DNA from: Porphyrobacter sp.
Lineage (GTDB): Bacteria > Pseudomonadota > Alphaproteobacteria > Sphingomonadales > Sphingomonadaceae
Direction of reading: 5' to 3'
Assembly: GCA_016125555.1 (NCBI GenBank)
Contig: WGLN01000001.1
Location: forward strand, 1-64,000
Length of the DNA stretch: 64,000 nt
Shown here: positions 53,110 through 63,066 of the stretch, piece by piece
Layout of the letters: the number at the start of each line of letters is the position of its first letter
How positions within the stretch are numbered: position 1 is the stretch's first letter
Translations under genes and position numbers: made by a program
The notes under the pieces: model-generated
Seen by the model: only the letters and a program-made list of their open reading frames with translations
Database searches by the model: none
What the model was told of the DNA's origin: nothing

Positions 53110-54309
53110 ATGAAGACAGGAATCGACCGGCTGCTCGCCGATCCCGCGCTCTTGGCCGAACTCAGGTCCCGCCGCGTCGCGCTGGTGGCGCATCCGGCGA
53201 GCGTGACCGCGGACCTCACCCACAGTCTCGATGCGCTGATCGCGGCGGGGGTGAACATCACCAGCGCCTTCGGCCCGCAGCATGGCCTGAAGGGCGACAA
53301 GCAGGACAACATGGTCGAAACCGCCGACGAGATGGACCCCGTCTACGGCATCCCGGTGTTCTCGCTCTATGGCGAGGTGCGTCGCCCCACCGGGCAGATG
53401 ATGTCGATCGCCGAGGTGTTCCTGTTCGACCTGCAGGACCTCGGCTGCCGGATCTACACCTTCGTCACCACGCTGCTCTACCTGCTCGAGGAAGCGGCAC
53501 GGCACGGCAAGGAGGTGTGGGTGCTCGACCGCCCCAATCCCGCCGGCCGCCCGGTCGAAGGCACGCTGCTGGTGCCGGGGCAGGAAAGCTTCGTCGGCGC
53601 CGCGCCGATGCCGATGCGCCACGGTTTGACGATGGGGGAGATGGGCCACTGGTTCATCGCCCATTTCGGGCTCGATGTGGCCTACCGCGTGGTCGCGATG
53701 GAGGGTTGGGAGCCTGACCTGGGGGGTGGCTGGGGGTGGCCGGGATCGCGCCTGTGGATCAACCCTTCGCCCAATGCGGCCAACCTCAACATGGCGCGCT
53801 GCTATGCCGGAACGGTGATGCTTGAAGGCACGACGCTGTCCGAAGGGCGCGGGACCACCCGCCCGCTCGAGGTGCTGTTCGGCGCGCCCGATGTCGACGC
53901 CAAGGCCGTGCTGGCGGAAATGCAGCGCCTCGCCCCCGAGTGGCTGGCGGGCGCCGCGGTGCGCGAATGCTGGTTCGAGCCGACCTTCCACAAGCACGCA
54001 GGAAAGCTCTGCAGCGCCTTGATGATCCACGCGGAAGGCGCGTTCTACGATCACCATGCTTTCCGCCCCTGGCGCTTGCAGGCGCTGGCCTTCAAGGCGA
54101 TCCGGCGCCTCTATCCGGACTATCCGCTGTGGCGCGATTTTCCCTACGAATACGAGCGCGACCGGCTCGCGATCGACGTCATCAACGGCGGGCCGGGTTT
54201 GCGCGAATGGGTCGACGATCCCGCCGCCATGCCGGGCGATCTCGACGCCATGGCGTCACACGACGAGGCGGCATGGGTCGCCGCGGTCCGCGACCACCTG
54301 CTCTACTGA
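53110..54309 (+). CDS. DUF1343/NamZ-type exo-N-acetylmuramidase
   Basis: A 399-residue member of the DUF1343 family, to which NamZ (exo-beta-N-acetylmuramidase) belongs. It shows VALVAHPASVTADLTHSLD, the FGPQHGLKGDKQDNM core with the nearby VYSLYGE-type segment (VFSLYGEVRRPTG), LDRPNPAGRPVEG and WINPSPNAANL. No signal peptide is found at either plausible start, so it may act in the cytoplasm on recycled muropeptides, unlike exported NamZ. The role in peptidoglycan recycling is inferred from the family. Confidence 0.85.
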   Translation: MKTGIDRLLADPALLAELRSRRVALVAHPASVTADLTHSLDALIAAGVNITSAFGPQHGLKGDKQDNMVETADEMDPVYGIPVFSLYGEVRRPTGQMMSIAEVFLFDLQDLGCRIYTFVTTLLYLLEEAARHGKEVWVLDRPNPAGRPVEGTLLVPGQESFVGAAPMPMRHGLTMGEMGHWFIAHFGLDVAYRVVAMEGWEPDLGGGWGWPGSRLWINPSPNAANLNMARCYAGTVMLEGTTLSEGRGTTRPLEVLFGAPDVDAKAVLAEMQRLAPEWLAGAAVRECWFEPTFHKHAGKLCSALMIHAEGAFYDHHAFRPWRLQALAFKAIRRLYPDYPLWRDFPYEYERDRLAIDVINGGPGLREWVDDPAAMPGDLDAMASHDEAAWVAAVRDHLLY

Positions 54310-54647
54310 CCGGAGCGCACCTGCATCATGCGCGGCGGGCCTGCGGGCGGGGCGGGCAGCGGGCGGATGTCACTGACGTCGCCGTGCATCACCATGACGG
54401 CGCAGCCATCGATCCGCTTGTCGACGGCATAGATGCGGTGCGCGCGATCGGGCGATGCGGGCGTGCGGTCGAGCGCGGGCTTGCCGGCCGCCTCGCGGAC
54501 CTGGGTAATCCGGTCACGGCAGATCTCAGGCGCGGGCGCAAGCGGCGCGATTTCGCGGGTGGCCGCGCGGGGCTGCGGGGCGGGCGGCGCAGGCGCGGCG
54601 GCACCCAGCAGTGCGAGCGCAACGACGGGCAGGGACAGGACGTGCAT
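54303..54647 (-). CDS. Small periplasmic hypothetical protein
   Basis: A 114-residue exported protein with a signal peptide (MHVLSLPVVALALLGAAAPA) and a Pro/Ala-rich mature region containing two cysteines (EICRDR, DGCAVMVM) that might form a disulfide. No known family. It is convergent with the NamZ-type gene, with seven overlapping bases, and lies 20 bases upstream of the DUF817 gene's stop on the same strand. Confidence 0.6.
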   Translation of the reverse strand: MHVLSLPVVALALLGAAAPAPPAPQPRAATREIAPLAPAPEICRDRITQVREAAGKPALDRTPASPDRAHRIYAVDKRIDGCAVMVMHGDVSDIRPLPAPPAGPPRMMQVRSGQ

Positions 54648-54667
54648 AAGCTCTCCTTTCCAGCGTC

Positions 54668-55534
54668 TTATAGCAGGTCGCGCGGGCTCTCGCCACCGGG
54701 AGCGCGGACCGGCTGCACCAGCGCGACCAGCACGAAGCTGATCAGCATCAGCAGATACCAGCTACCGAGTTTGGCGAGGCTGACCATGTGCCACCCGTTT
54801 TCCTGCCCCGGATAGTTCCAGGCCCGCGCGAAGGTGCCGATGTTCTCGGCGAACCAGATGAACAGCGCGACGAGCCCGAAGCCGATGAGCAGCGGCATCC
54901 AGCGATGGACGCGCCAATTGCGGAAGTGGACGCGGGTGCGCCAGAACAGCAGCGCGGTGACGCCAAACAGTCCCCAGCGGATGTCGAGGGTGTAGTGGTG
55001 CGCGAAGAAGTTGATGTAGATCGCCGCGGCCAAGGCCCAAGTCGCCCAGCGGGGCGGGTAATGGCTGAAGCGGAAGTCGAAGATCCGCCACACCCGCGCG
55101 ATGTAGCTGCCGACGGCGGCATACATGAAGCCCGAAAACAGCGGCACCGCGCCGATGTGGAGCACGCTCGCCTCGGGATAGGTCCATGATCCGGCCTCAG
55201 TCTTGAACAGCTCCATCACCGTGCCGACGACGTGGAAGATCAGGATCACCCGTGCCTCGCGCCAAGTCTCGAGCCGGAAGGCCAGCATGGCGCCTTGAAT
55301 GGCGATAGCCGCGAGCGTGAGAAAGTCGTAGCGATGGAGCGCGGCGCTGTCGGGGTAGAACAGGTGCGTGCCCAACAGCAGGGCGAGCAGCAGACCGCCG
55401 AACAGGCAGGCCCATCCTTGCTTGAAGCCGAACAGCAGGAACTCGTAGACCCACAGCCTCCAGCCGCTGCCCGGATCGAAGGCTTCGAGACGGAGGCGGA
55501 CAGCTTCGAAGCGAGTGTGGCGGGGTGGCGTCAT
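54668..55534 (-). CDS. DUF817 integral membrane protein
   Basis: A 288-residue polytopic membrane protein with seven or eight helices and the DUF817 pattern (VYEFLLFGFKQGWACLFGGLL, HVVGTVMELFKTEAGSWTYPE, PLFSGFMYAAVGSYIARVW, INFFAHHYTLDIRW, FIWFAENIGTFARAWNYPGQ). Function unknown; conserved His/Glu/Trp in the membrane suggest an enzyme or small-molecule binder. The start at 55534 overlaps the stop of the upstream lipoprotein gene (ATGA), whereas an ATG at 55555 would overlap it by 25 bases. Confidence 0.88.
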   Translation of the reverse strand: MTPPRHTRFEAVRLRLEAFDPGSGWRLWVYEFLLFGFKQGWACLFGGLLLALLLGTHLFYPDSAALHRYDFLTLAAIAIQGAMLAFRLETWREARVILIFHVVGTVMELFKTEAGSWTYPEASVLHIGAVPLFSGFMYAAVGSYIARVWRIFDFRFSHYPPRWATWALAAAIYINFFAHHYTLDIRWGLFGVTALLFWRTRVHFRNWRVHRWMPLLIGFGLVALFIWFAENIGTFARAWNYPGQENGWHMVSLAKLGSWYLLMLISFVLVALVQPVRAPGGESPRDLL

Positions 55535-55977
55535 TCCGATTTTGCTGAGACGCAAGCCTGCGGAAGTTCGTCCTTGGTAAGGATACGGCGGGCCAATGAC
55601 TTGTCGTATCCGCCGGCATCCAGATGAATTGCCACCATCGTGGGAAAGTCTTCGCCAGTCTTGATGACGACGTCAGCCGGTTGCGGGGCATTGCCTTCAT
55701 AAATGATTGCTGCGCGTTCGGGAGCTTCGAGCCGGTAGGTGACGAAATCCATCATCTTGTCGAAGCGACTGAAGCGCTCCTTTGGCTGCAATTCGATTCC
55801 AAAGGTGAAACCGCAGACCAGACCTGGCCCCACGAACCGAGTAATGGTCAGACCTTCTTTCTGCTCGCCTGCCGGAACAGGTTCGGATTCCGCCAGAGCC
55901 AAGACGTCTTGTCGAGATGCAGAGGAACACGCCGACACCGCGAGTCCCGCAGCAAGCATGAACACCGCCAGCCTCAA
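55531..55977 (-). CDS. Hypothetical lipoprotein
   Basis: A 148-residue protein with a lipoprotein signal (MRLAVFMLAAGLAVSAC; lipobox VSAC) and no recognised domain. Conserved-looking blocks are FVGPGLVCGFTFGIELQPKE and FDKMMDFVTYRLEAPERAAIIYEG. DNA composition is lower in G+C than its neighbours. It is read from TTG at 55977 inside the stop of the VWA gene (TTGA overlap); a later ATG at 55959 is possible. It forms a chain with the DUF817 gene. Confidence 0.62.
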   Translation of the reverse strand: MRLAVFMLAAGLAVSACSSASRQDVLALAESEPVPAGEQKEGLTITRFVGPGLVCGFTFGIELQPKERFSRFDKMMDFVTYRLEAPERAAIIYEGNAPQPADVVIKTGEDFPTMVAIHLDAGGYDKSLARRILTKDELPQACVSAKSE

Positions 55978-57158
55978 GCCCCGTGCTTCCGCGAAAGCTC
56001 CCGCATGGCATCATCCAGCCCCTCGAGCGTCAGCGGATACATCCGGTCGCCCACCAGCTGCTTGATCATCTTGGTCGACTGCGAATAGCCCCACTGCTTT
56101 TCCGGCACCGGGTTTAGCCACACGGTGGCGGGGTAGGTGTCGGTCACGCGCTTCAGCCACACCGCGCCGGCTTCCTCGTTCATGTGCTCGACGCTGCCGC
56201 CCGGATGGGTGATCTCGTAGGGGCTCATCGCCGCATCGCCCACGAACACGATCTTGTAGTCGTGGCCGTATTTGTGGAGCACGTCCCAGGTTTTGGTGCG
56301 TTCCTGCCAGCGGCGCTTGTTGTCCTTCCACACGCCTTCGTAAAGGCAGTTGTGGAAGTAGAAGAATTCGAGGTTCTTGAACTCCGCGGTGGCGGCGCTG
56401 AACAGTTCCTCGACCAGCTTGATGAAGGGGTCCATCGAGCCGCCGACGTCGAGGAACAGCAGCAGCTTGACGGCATTGCGCCGTTCGGGCCGCATGCGGA
56501 TGTCGAGCCAGCCCTGCTTGGCGGTGCCCTCGATGGTGCCGGGAATGTCGAGCTCGTCCGCCGCGCCTTCGCGGGCGAAACGGCGCAGGCGGCGCAGCGC
56601 CATCTTGATGTTGCGGGTGCCGAGTTCCTTGGTGTTGTCGAGGTTCTTGAACTCGCGCTTTTCCCACACCTTGATCGCGCGGCCATGCTTGCTCTCGCCG
56701 CCGATCCGCACGCCCTCAGGGTTGTAGCCCGAATTGCCGAAAGGCGAGGTCCCGCCCGTGCCGATCCACTTGTTGCCGCCCTGATGGCGCTTTTCCTGTT
56801 CCTCGAGCCGCTTCTTGAGCGTCTCCATGATCTCGTCCCAGTCGCCCAGCGACTTGATCTTCTCCATCTCCTCAGGGGAGAGGAACTTTTCGGCCACAGC
56901 CTTCAGCCAGTCTTCGGGGATGTCGACCGGGTTCTGGCCGTAGTCGGTCATGATCCCCTTGAAGACCTTCTGGAACACCTGGTCGAAGCGGTCGAGAAGG
57001 CCCTCGTCCTTCACGAAGGTCGCGCGGGAGAGATAGTAGAAGGCTTCCGGGGTCTGCTCGATCACGTCCTTGTCGAGCGCCTCCAGCAGGGTGAGATGCT
57101 CCTTGAACGAGGCACCGATTCCGGCCGCCCTGAGCTCGTCGACGAAATTGAAGAACAT
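55974..57158 (-). CDS. VWA domain-containing CoxE-like protein
   Basis: A 394-residue protein of the VWA/CoxE group that accompanies MoxR ATPases. The N-terminal helical part (FFNFVDELRAAGIGASFKEHL) is followed by a MIDAS-type VWA domain (KLLLFLDVGGSMDPF with the DxGxS motif, FYFHNCLYEG). Such MoxR-VWA pairs act as chaperone-like machines inserting metal cofactors or remodelling complexes. The partner MoxR gene is 1.5 kb away on the same strand, with the chemotaxis gene on the other strand between them. Stop/start overlap ties it to the downstream lipoprotein. Confidence 0.88.
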   Translation of the reverse strand: MFFNFVDELRAAGIGASFKEHLTLLEALDKDVIEQTPEAFYYLSRATFVKDEGLLDRFDQVFQKVFKGIMTDYGQNPVDIPEDWLKAVAEKFLSPEEMEKIKSLGDWDEIMETLKKRLEEQEKRHQGGNKWIGTGGTSPFGNSGYNPEGVRIGGESKHGRAIKVWEKREFKNLDNTKELGTRNIKMALRRLRRFAREGAADELDIPGTIEGTAKQGWLDIRMRPERRNAVKLLLFLDVGGSMDPFIKLVEELFSAATAEFKNLEFFYFHNCLYEGVWKDNKRRWQERTKTWDVLHKYGHDYKIVFVGDAAMSPYEITHPGGSVEHMNEEAGAVWLKRVTDTYPATVWLNPVPEKQWGYSQSTKMIKQLVGDRMYPLTLEGLDDAMRELSRKHGA

Positions 57159-57291
57159 GGGGCAACGCTTAACCCGCGCCCGGTCGCCTGACCAGTCCTC
57201 TTTCCTGATAGAGACGGTGCGAACAGCTTAACGCTTCGCTTACCATCCCGCGCATAGGGTCGCGCGGCAAGAAACAGGGGCGCAGGACCAC

Positions 57292-58692
57292 ATGCAGCAG
57301 ATCGCCATCGACACCGACAACGCCAAGGCGTTGGGCATGATCCCGGAAAGCTGCGGGGCGGTGACCGTGGGCTGCACCGATGTCGCGGGTGTGGTCGAGG
57401 CGGTGATCGCCTCCTCGAAGAACCTTCGCTCGGAACACGAGGCGCTGGCCGAGACCGTGCGTGCGCTCGAAGCCGACCAGACCAAGGTCGCTGAAGCGAG
57501 CGACGAGGCGCGGCTGCTCTCCGAAAGGGCCATCGACCGTCTGAACGAAGGCACCGCGCTGATCCAGTCCTCGCTCGCCCAGATTGGCGGGCTGATCGAA
57601 CTGGTCGAGACGCTGGGCCAGCATGTCACCAGCTTCTCCGCCGCGATGGAGCAGGTGCGCCGCTCCGCGCAGGATATCGACAACATCGCCGAGACCACCA
57701 ACATCCTCGCCCTCAACGCCACCATCGAGGCGATGCGCGCGGGCGAGGCGGGGCGGACCTTCGCGGTCGTGGCGAGCGAAGTGAAGAGCCTTGCCAGCGA
57801 CACCCGCAAGGCGACCGAGGAAATCGCCCAGACCATCGACGCATTGGGCGGCGAGGCGGAAATGGTGATCGGCCGGATCGAGGCAGGGGCAAAGGCGAGC
57901 GGCGAGGCCAAGGCCTCGGTCGCGCGGATCGAGAGCACCATGGCGAGCGTCGGCGGCCTGGTGGAAGAGGTCGACAAGCAAAACGACGTGATCGCGCGCT
58001 CCACCGGCACGATCTCCAGCCATGTTGACAAGGTCCAGCGGGTGCTCACCAGCTTCGATGCCGCCGCGCGAAGCAATGAGGACCGGCTCCACGGCGCGCA
58101 CCGCAAGATGGAGGAGCTGGAGATCACCGCCAGCGAGATGTTCGACCGCATCGTCCAGGCGGGTCTCAGCCCCGAAGACAGCGCGATGGTCGCACAGGCG
58201 CAGGCGATGGTGCAGGAACTGGTCGCTCACACCGAGGCGGCGATCGCCGCGGGGACGCTCGACACGGGCGCGGTGTTCGACACCGATTACAAGCCGGTGC
58301 CCAACACCAATCCGCAGCTGTTCCGCACCCGTCTCTCCGACTGGGCGCATGCCGAGTGGCGGCCCTTCCTCGACCGCGCCAAGGCGAGCGATACCCGCGT
58401 GCTGGCGGCGGCCTGCACCGACATGAACGGCTTCCTGCCGACCCACCTCACCGAACGTTCGCGCGCGCCGACCGGGGAGCTGGCGCACGACACGCAGTTC
58501 TGCCGCAACGGGCGCATCATCCTCGACGCCATCGACCGCAAGGCCAAGGCGAGCCGCGCCCCCTACATGATGGCGGTCTATCGCCAGGAGGGCGACGGGC
58601 GGACCTATCACGTGGTCCGCAACGTCTATGTCCCGCTGGTGATCGGCGGCCGCCGGTGGGGCGACTTCGAACTGGCCTACCGCTTCGACTAG
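57292..58692 (+). CDS. Cytoplasmic methyl-accepting chemotaxis protein with C-terminal sensor-like region
   Basis: A 466-residue receptor without membrane helices. Residues 40-290 form the long coiled-coil signalling domain with the conserved tip ([20 protein letters not shown] then [17 protein letters not shown], about 128-164) that binds CheA/CheW. The last 180 residues are unusual: they carry [43 protein letters not shown] and [21 protein letters not shown], a pattern like Cache-type ligand domains, placed after the signalling domain. It might sense a cytoplasmic signal. The gene sits opposite the moxR-VWA pair and splits it. Confidence 0.85.
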   Translation: MQQIAIDTDNAKALGMIPESCGAVTVGCTDVAGVVEAVIASSKNLRSEHEALAETVRALEADQTKVAEASDEARLLSERAIDRLNEGTALIQSSLAQIGGLIELVETLGQHVTSFSAAMEQVRRSAQDIDNIAETTNILALNATIEAMRAGEAGRTFAVVASEVKSLASDTRKATEEIAQTIDALGGEAEMVIGRIEAGAKASGEAKASVARIESTMASVGGLVEEVDKQNDVIARSTGTISSHVDKVQRVLTSFDAAARSNEDRLHGAHRKMEELEITASEMFDRIVQAGLSPEDSAMVAQAQAMVQELVAHTEAAIAAGTLDTGAVFDTDYKPVPNTNPQLFRTRLSDWAHAEWRPFLDRAKASDTRVLAAACTDMNGFLPTHLTERSRAPTGELAHDTQFCRNGRIILDAIDRKAKASRAPYMMAVYRQEGDGRTYHVVRNVYVPLVIGGRRWGDFELAYRFD

Positions 58693-58708
58693 GGACGGTT
58701 GAAGGCGC

Positions 58709-59569
<861 letters not shown>

Positions 59570-59661
59570 GGGTTTCCCTGTGAAACGTAAAATGCCCGGC
59601 CAGCGATAAGCGGCGCACGGCGCGGGTGCAAGGGGCGCGCCGCTGGCAAATCAGCGAGGCG

Positions 59662-60960
59662 TCATCCCCCGGAGAGCGCGAGCAGCCGCTGGCCGAGCAG
59701 TTCGAATGCGGTCTGGTCGACCGGAGCATCGGGGTTGTTCCAGGTCATCACCAGCGCATGGTCGCGCCCGGCCTTGTCGGTGAGCAGCCAGGTGAAGTTG
59801 AGCACGCCCGGCTCGGACCCGCCCTTGAAACCGACATAGGCCCACTTCTCGCGGATCGCGGGCGTGGCGGACGGGTTGATCGCCATGATGCGGAAGGCCT
59901 CCGGATCGGCGGTGCGGCGCATGTGGCGCAGCAGCCTCGCGAGGTCCTCGCCGCTGGCGAGCCATTCGACGTCGATCGCCTTCGGCCCGGACAGGAAGGC
60001 GCGTTCGATCAGGTCGGTGGCCGGCCGCTCATCGGTCATGGAGTCGAGAATGGCGCGGCGCTTGGCGTCGTCGCCGCTGCGATAGGCCTCGAGCCGCGCC
60101 GGATCGCCGCCCTTCAGGAGGAACATCTCGCGGGTCATCAGGAAGGGGCTGTCGAGCGCCGGGTCGGAATGGCCGGTGCGGCGCAGCAGGTCGAGCACCG
60201 TGTCGCGCCCAAGCACCTTGATGAGCTGGTCGGTGGCGGTGTTGTCGCTGATCGAGATCATCAGGCTGGCCAGCGTGTGCAGCGTCACCGGCGCGCCCTG
60301 CGGCCAGTTCTGCATCTGCCCACTCGGAAAACTGCGGCTGTCGAGGGCCACCACGTCGCTCCACTGGCGCTTACCTTCGGCGATTTGCTCCGCCAGGGTG
60401 GCGAGGACATAGAGCTTGAAGGTCGAACCCAGCGCCAGCGCGCGGTCCGGCGCGACGCTGATCGCGGGCGCGCCGCCATCGAGCGGACCCATCCACACGC
60501 TCACCGTGCCGGGCAGCGCGGAGATTTCGGCCTCGATCTTGGCCTTGCTGTCGTCGACCGGGTCGAAACTGCGGAACAGCAGTCCGGTCACGCGGTTTCC
60601 GGCCGCCGGATCGATCGCGATGCTGCCGCGCGCCACCGCGCGCTCCATGCGGATCGCGATCGCGGCCTGCGTGCCGGTCGGCGGATCGAGGCTTTCGACC
60701 GCGAGCGCGCGGCCGAACTGGCTGGTGAGCTGCTGCGAGATCGCCTTGAACTGGGCGGCGGGCACCTGCGCGAGAAAGCCTTCGGTGAATACCGCCTCGG
60801 GTTCGATCTCGCCGTTGATGAGTTGCACGATTTCGTCCGCCCGCGCGGCGAGCGCGCTCTCCTGCGAGGCGGTGCTGTCGCTCGGCACCTGCGCCGCGAG
60901 CGGCGCCGCAGCGGGGCAGAAGGCCGCGAGGGCGAGGAGCAAAAGCAAAAAGCGCTTCAT
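59662..60960 (-). CDS. Exported serine hydrolase, class A beta-lactamase-like
   Basis: A 432-residue protein with a signal peptide (MKRFLLLLLALAAFCPAAAP). Residues 45-130 form an N-terminal region of unknown type. The C-terminal 290 residues have the beta-lactamase class A plan: S179 and K182 in GSTFKLY, SDN at 238-240, and GFKGGSEPG in the place of KTG. An Omega-loop ExxLN motif is not evident. It is therefore a penicillin-recognising or hydrolase-type enzyme with unproven beta-lactam activity. The start at 60960 is set by the signal peptide. Confidence 0.8.
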   Translation of the reverse strand: MKRFLLLLLALAAFCPAAAPLAAQVPSDSTASQESALAARADEIVQLINGEIEPEAVFTEGFLAQVPAAQFKAISQQLTSQFGRALAVESLDPPTGTQAAIAIRMERAVARGSIAIDPAAGNRVTGLLFRSFDPVDDSKAKIEAEISALPGTVSVWMGPLDGGAPAISVAPDRALALGSTFKLYVLATLAEQIAEGKRQWSDVVALDSRSFPSGQMQNWPQGAPVTLHTLASLMISISDNTATDQLIKVLGRDTVLDLLRRTGHSDPALDSPFLMTREMFLLKGGDPARLEAYRSGDDAKRRAILDSMTDERPATDLIERAFLSGPKAIDVEWLASGEDLARLLRHMRRTADPEAFRIMAINPSATPAIREKWAYVGFKGGSEPGVLNFTWLLTDKAGRDHALVMTWNNPDAPVDQTAFELLGQRLLALSGG

Positions 60961-61014
60961 GATGTTTCTCCCTGTCGCGGACCGAGCCCGCAAGTTGCCC
61001 GCCGGCGAAGCGTC

Positions 61015-63003
61015 TCAGGCGTCGATCAGGTCGCGGTCCACCTCGCCGGCGCGGTTCTGGATGAAGTTGAAGCGGTGTTCGGGGTTGCGGCCCATCAGCT
61101 CGTCCACGAGCCGCGCCACCCCTGCGCGCTGTTCGAATTCCTGCGGCAGGGTGATGCGGATGAGGCTGCGCGTCTCGGGCGCCATGGTGGTTTCGCGCAA
61201 TTGCTGCGGGTTCATCTCGCCGAGACCCTTGAAGCGGGCGACCTCGACCTTCTTCCCCTTGAAAACCGTCGCTTCCAGCTCGGCGCGGTGCGCGTCGTCG
61301 CGGGCATAGCGGCTCTCCTTGCCCGCCGTCAGCCGGTAGAGCGGGGGCTGGGCGAGGAACAGGTGGCCCTTCTTCACGATGTCGGGCATCTCCTGGAAGA
61401 AGAAGGTCATCAGCAGCGTCGCGATATGCGCGCCGTCGACATCGGCGTCGGTCATGATGATGATGCGGTCGTAGCGCAAGGACTCTGCATCGCAGTCCTT
61501 CCGCGTGCCGCAGCCCAAGGCGAGGATCAGGTCGGCGATTTCGCTGTTCGCGCGGATCTTGTCGGCGGTGGCCGATGCGACGTTGAGGATCTTGCCGCGG
61601 ATCGGCAGGATCGCTTGGGCTTTGCGGTCGCGCGCCTGCTTGGCGCTGCCGCCCGCCGAATCCCCCTCGACGATGAACAGCTCGGTCTCGCGCCCGCCTT
61701 CGCCCGAACAATCGGTGAGCTTGCCGGGCAGGCGCAGCTTCTTGGCATTGGTCGCGGTCTTGCGCTTGATCTCGCGCTCGGCCTTGCGCTTGAGGCGCTC
61801 GTCCATGCGCTCCATCACCTCGCCGAGCAGCGCCTTGCCGCGGTCGAGGTTGTCGGTGAGGAAGTGGTCGAAATGGTCGCGCACCGCGTTCTCGACGAGG
61901 CGGGCAGCCTCTGGCGAGGTCAGGCGGTCCTTGGTCTGCGACTGGAATTGCGGATCGCGGATGAAGACCGAAAGCATCACCTCCGCGCCGGTCATCACGT
62001 CGTCGGCGGTGATGTCCTTGGCCTTTTTCGCGCCGACCAGCTCGCCGAAGGCGCGAAGCGCGCGGGTCAGCGCCATGCGCAGGCCCTGTTCGTGGGTGCC
62101 GCCGTCGGGAGTGGGCACGGTGTTGCAATACCAGCTGGTCGCCCCGTCGGAATAGAGCGGCCAGGCGATCGCCCATTCGACCCGGCCCTGCTCGTCGGGG
62201 AAGTCCTGCCGTCCGGTGAAGGGCTGGGCGGTCACGCATTCGCGCCCCGCCACCTGCTCGGCGAGGTGATCGGCAAGGCCGCCGGGGAACTTGAACACGG
62301 CGTCGGCCGGGACATCCTCGCTCGCCAGAGAGGGCGCGCACTTCCAGCGGATCTCGACCCCGGCGAACAGGTAGGCCTTGGAGCGCGCCAGCTTGAACAA
62401 TCGCTTGGGGCTGAACTTGCGATCGCCGAAAATCTCGGTGTCGGGGGTGAAGGCCACCGTCGTGCCGCGCCGGTTGGGCGCCGCGCCGAGGTTCTGCAAG
62501 CCCCCCTGCGTGACCCCGCGCGAGAACTCCTGCGCATAGAGCTGCCGGTCGCGCGCCACTTCGACCCGCGTGTGCGACGACAGCGCGTTGACCACGCTCA
62601 CGCCCACGCCGTGCAACCCGCCGCTGGTGGCATAGGCCTTGCCCGAGAACTTGCCGCCCGAGTGGAGCGTCGAGAGGATCACCTCGAGCGTCGACTTGCC
62701 CGGAAACTTGGGATGCTCATCCACAGGCATGCCGCGCCCGTTGTCGGCGATGGTGATGCGGTTGCCCTCGTCCAGCCGCACCTCGATGCGGGTCGCATGG
62801 CCGGCGACCGCCTCGTCCATAGAATTGTCGAGCACCTCGGCGGCAAGATGGTGGAGCGCGCGGTCGTCGGTCCCGCCGATATACATCCCCGGGCGGCGCC
62901 GCACCGGCTCCAGCCCTTCGAGCACCTCGATGGCGGAGGCATTGTAATCGCCGCTCGACGTCGGGGTGTTGGCGAAGAGGTCTTCGGGCGTGGTCTCGGA
63001 CAT
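61015..63003 (-). CDS. parE: DNA topoisomerase IV subunit B
   Basis: ATPase subunit of topoisomerase IV, which decatenates replicated chromosomes (662 residues). GHKL ATPase motifs: LDNSMDEAVAGHA, ITIADNGRGMPVD, SGGLHGVGVSVVNALS. TOPRIM motifs: ELFIVEGDSAGGSAKQ and MTDADVDGAHI. The parE assignment over gyrB rests on the start SEVLEGLEPVRRRPGMYIGG-like region (SAIEVLEGLEPVRRRPGMYI) and the shorter length. The parC partner is not in this window. Confidence 0.95.
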   Translation of the reverse strand: MSETTPEDLFANTPTSSGDYNASAIEVLEGLEPVRRRPGMYIGGTDDRALHHLAAEVLDNSMDEAVAGHATRIEVRLDEGNRITIADNGRGMPVDEHPKFPGKSTLEVILSTLHSGGKFSGKAYATSGGLHGVGVSVVNALSSHTRVEVARDRQLYAQEFSRGVTQGGLQNLGAAPNRRGTTVAFTPDTEIFGDRKFSPKRLFKLARSKAYLFAGVEIRWKCAPSLASEDVPADAVFKFPGGLADHLAEQVAGRECVTAQPFTGRQDFPDEQGRVEWAIAWPLYSDGATSWYCNTVPTPDGGTHEQGLRMALTRALRAFGELVGAKKAKDITADDVMTGAEVMLSVFIRDPQFQSQTKDRLTSPEAARLVENAVRDHFDHFLTDNLDRGKALLGEVMERMDERLKRKAEREIKRKTATNAKKLRLPGKLTDCSGEGGRETELFIVEGDSAGGSAKQARDRKAQAILPIRGKILNVASATADKIRANSEIADLILALGCGTRKDCDAESLRYDRIIIMTDADVDGAHIATLLMTFFFQEMPDIVKKGHLFLAQPPLYRLTAGKESRYARDDAHRAELEATVFKGKKVEVARFKGLGEMNPQQLRETTMAPETRSLIRITLPQEFEQRAGVARLVDELMGRNPEHRFNFIQNRAGEVDRDLIDA

Positions 63004-63066
63004 GGCGCAGCTATAGGCCGAGCGCGGCGGCGCTCACAAGCCGCGCGTTCCCGTTTTGCGCAGGTG

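Noticed and set aside
57228..57243. CtrA-like pair TTAA ... TTAC upstream of the chemotaxis gene
   Set aside because: The half-sites are spaced 12 bases apart instead of the 11 of the TTAA-N7-TTAA pattern, and the second is imperfect.
59572..59586. A second parS-like GTTTC ... GAAAC near moxR
   Set aside because: The arms are five bases with a 5-base spacer, so it does not match the 16-base parS palindrome.
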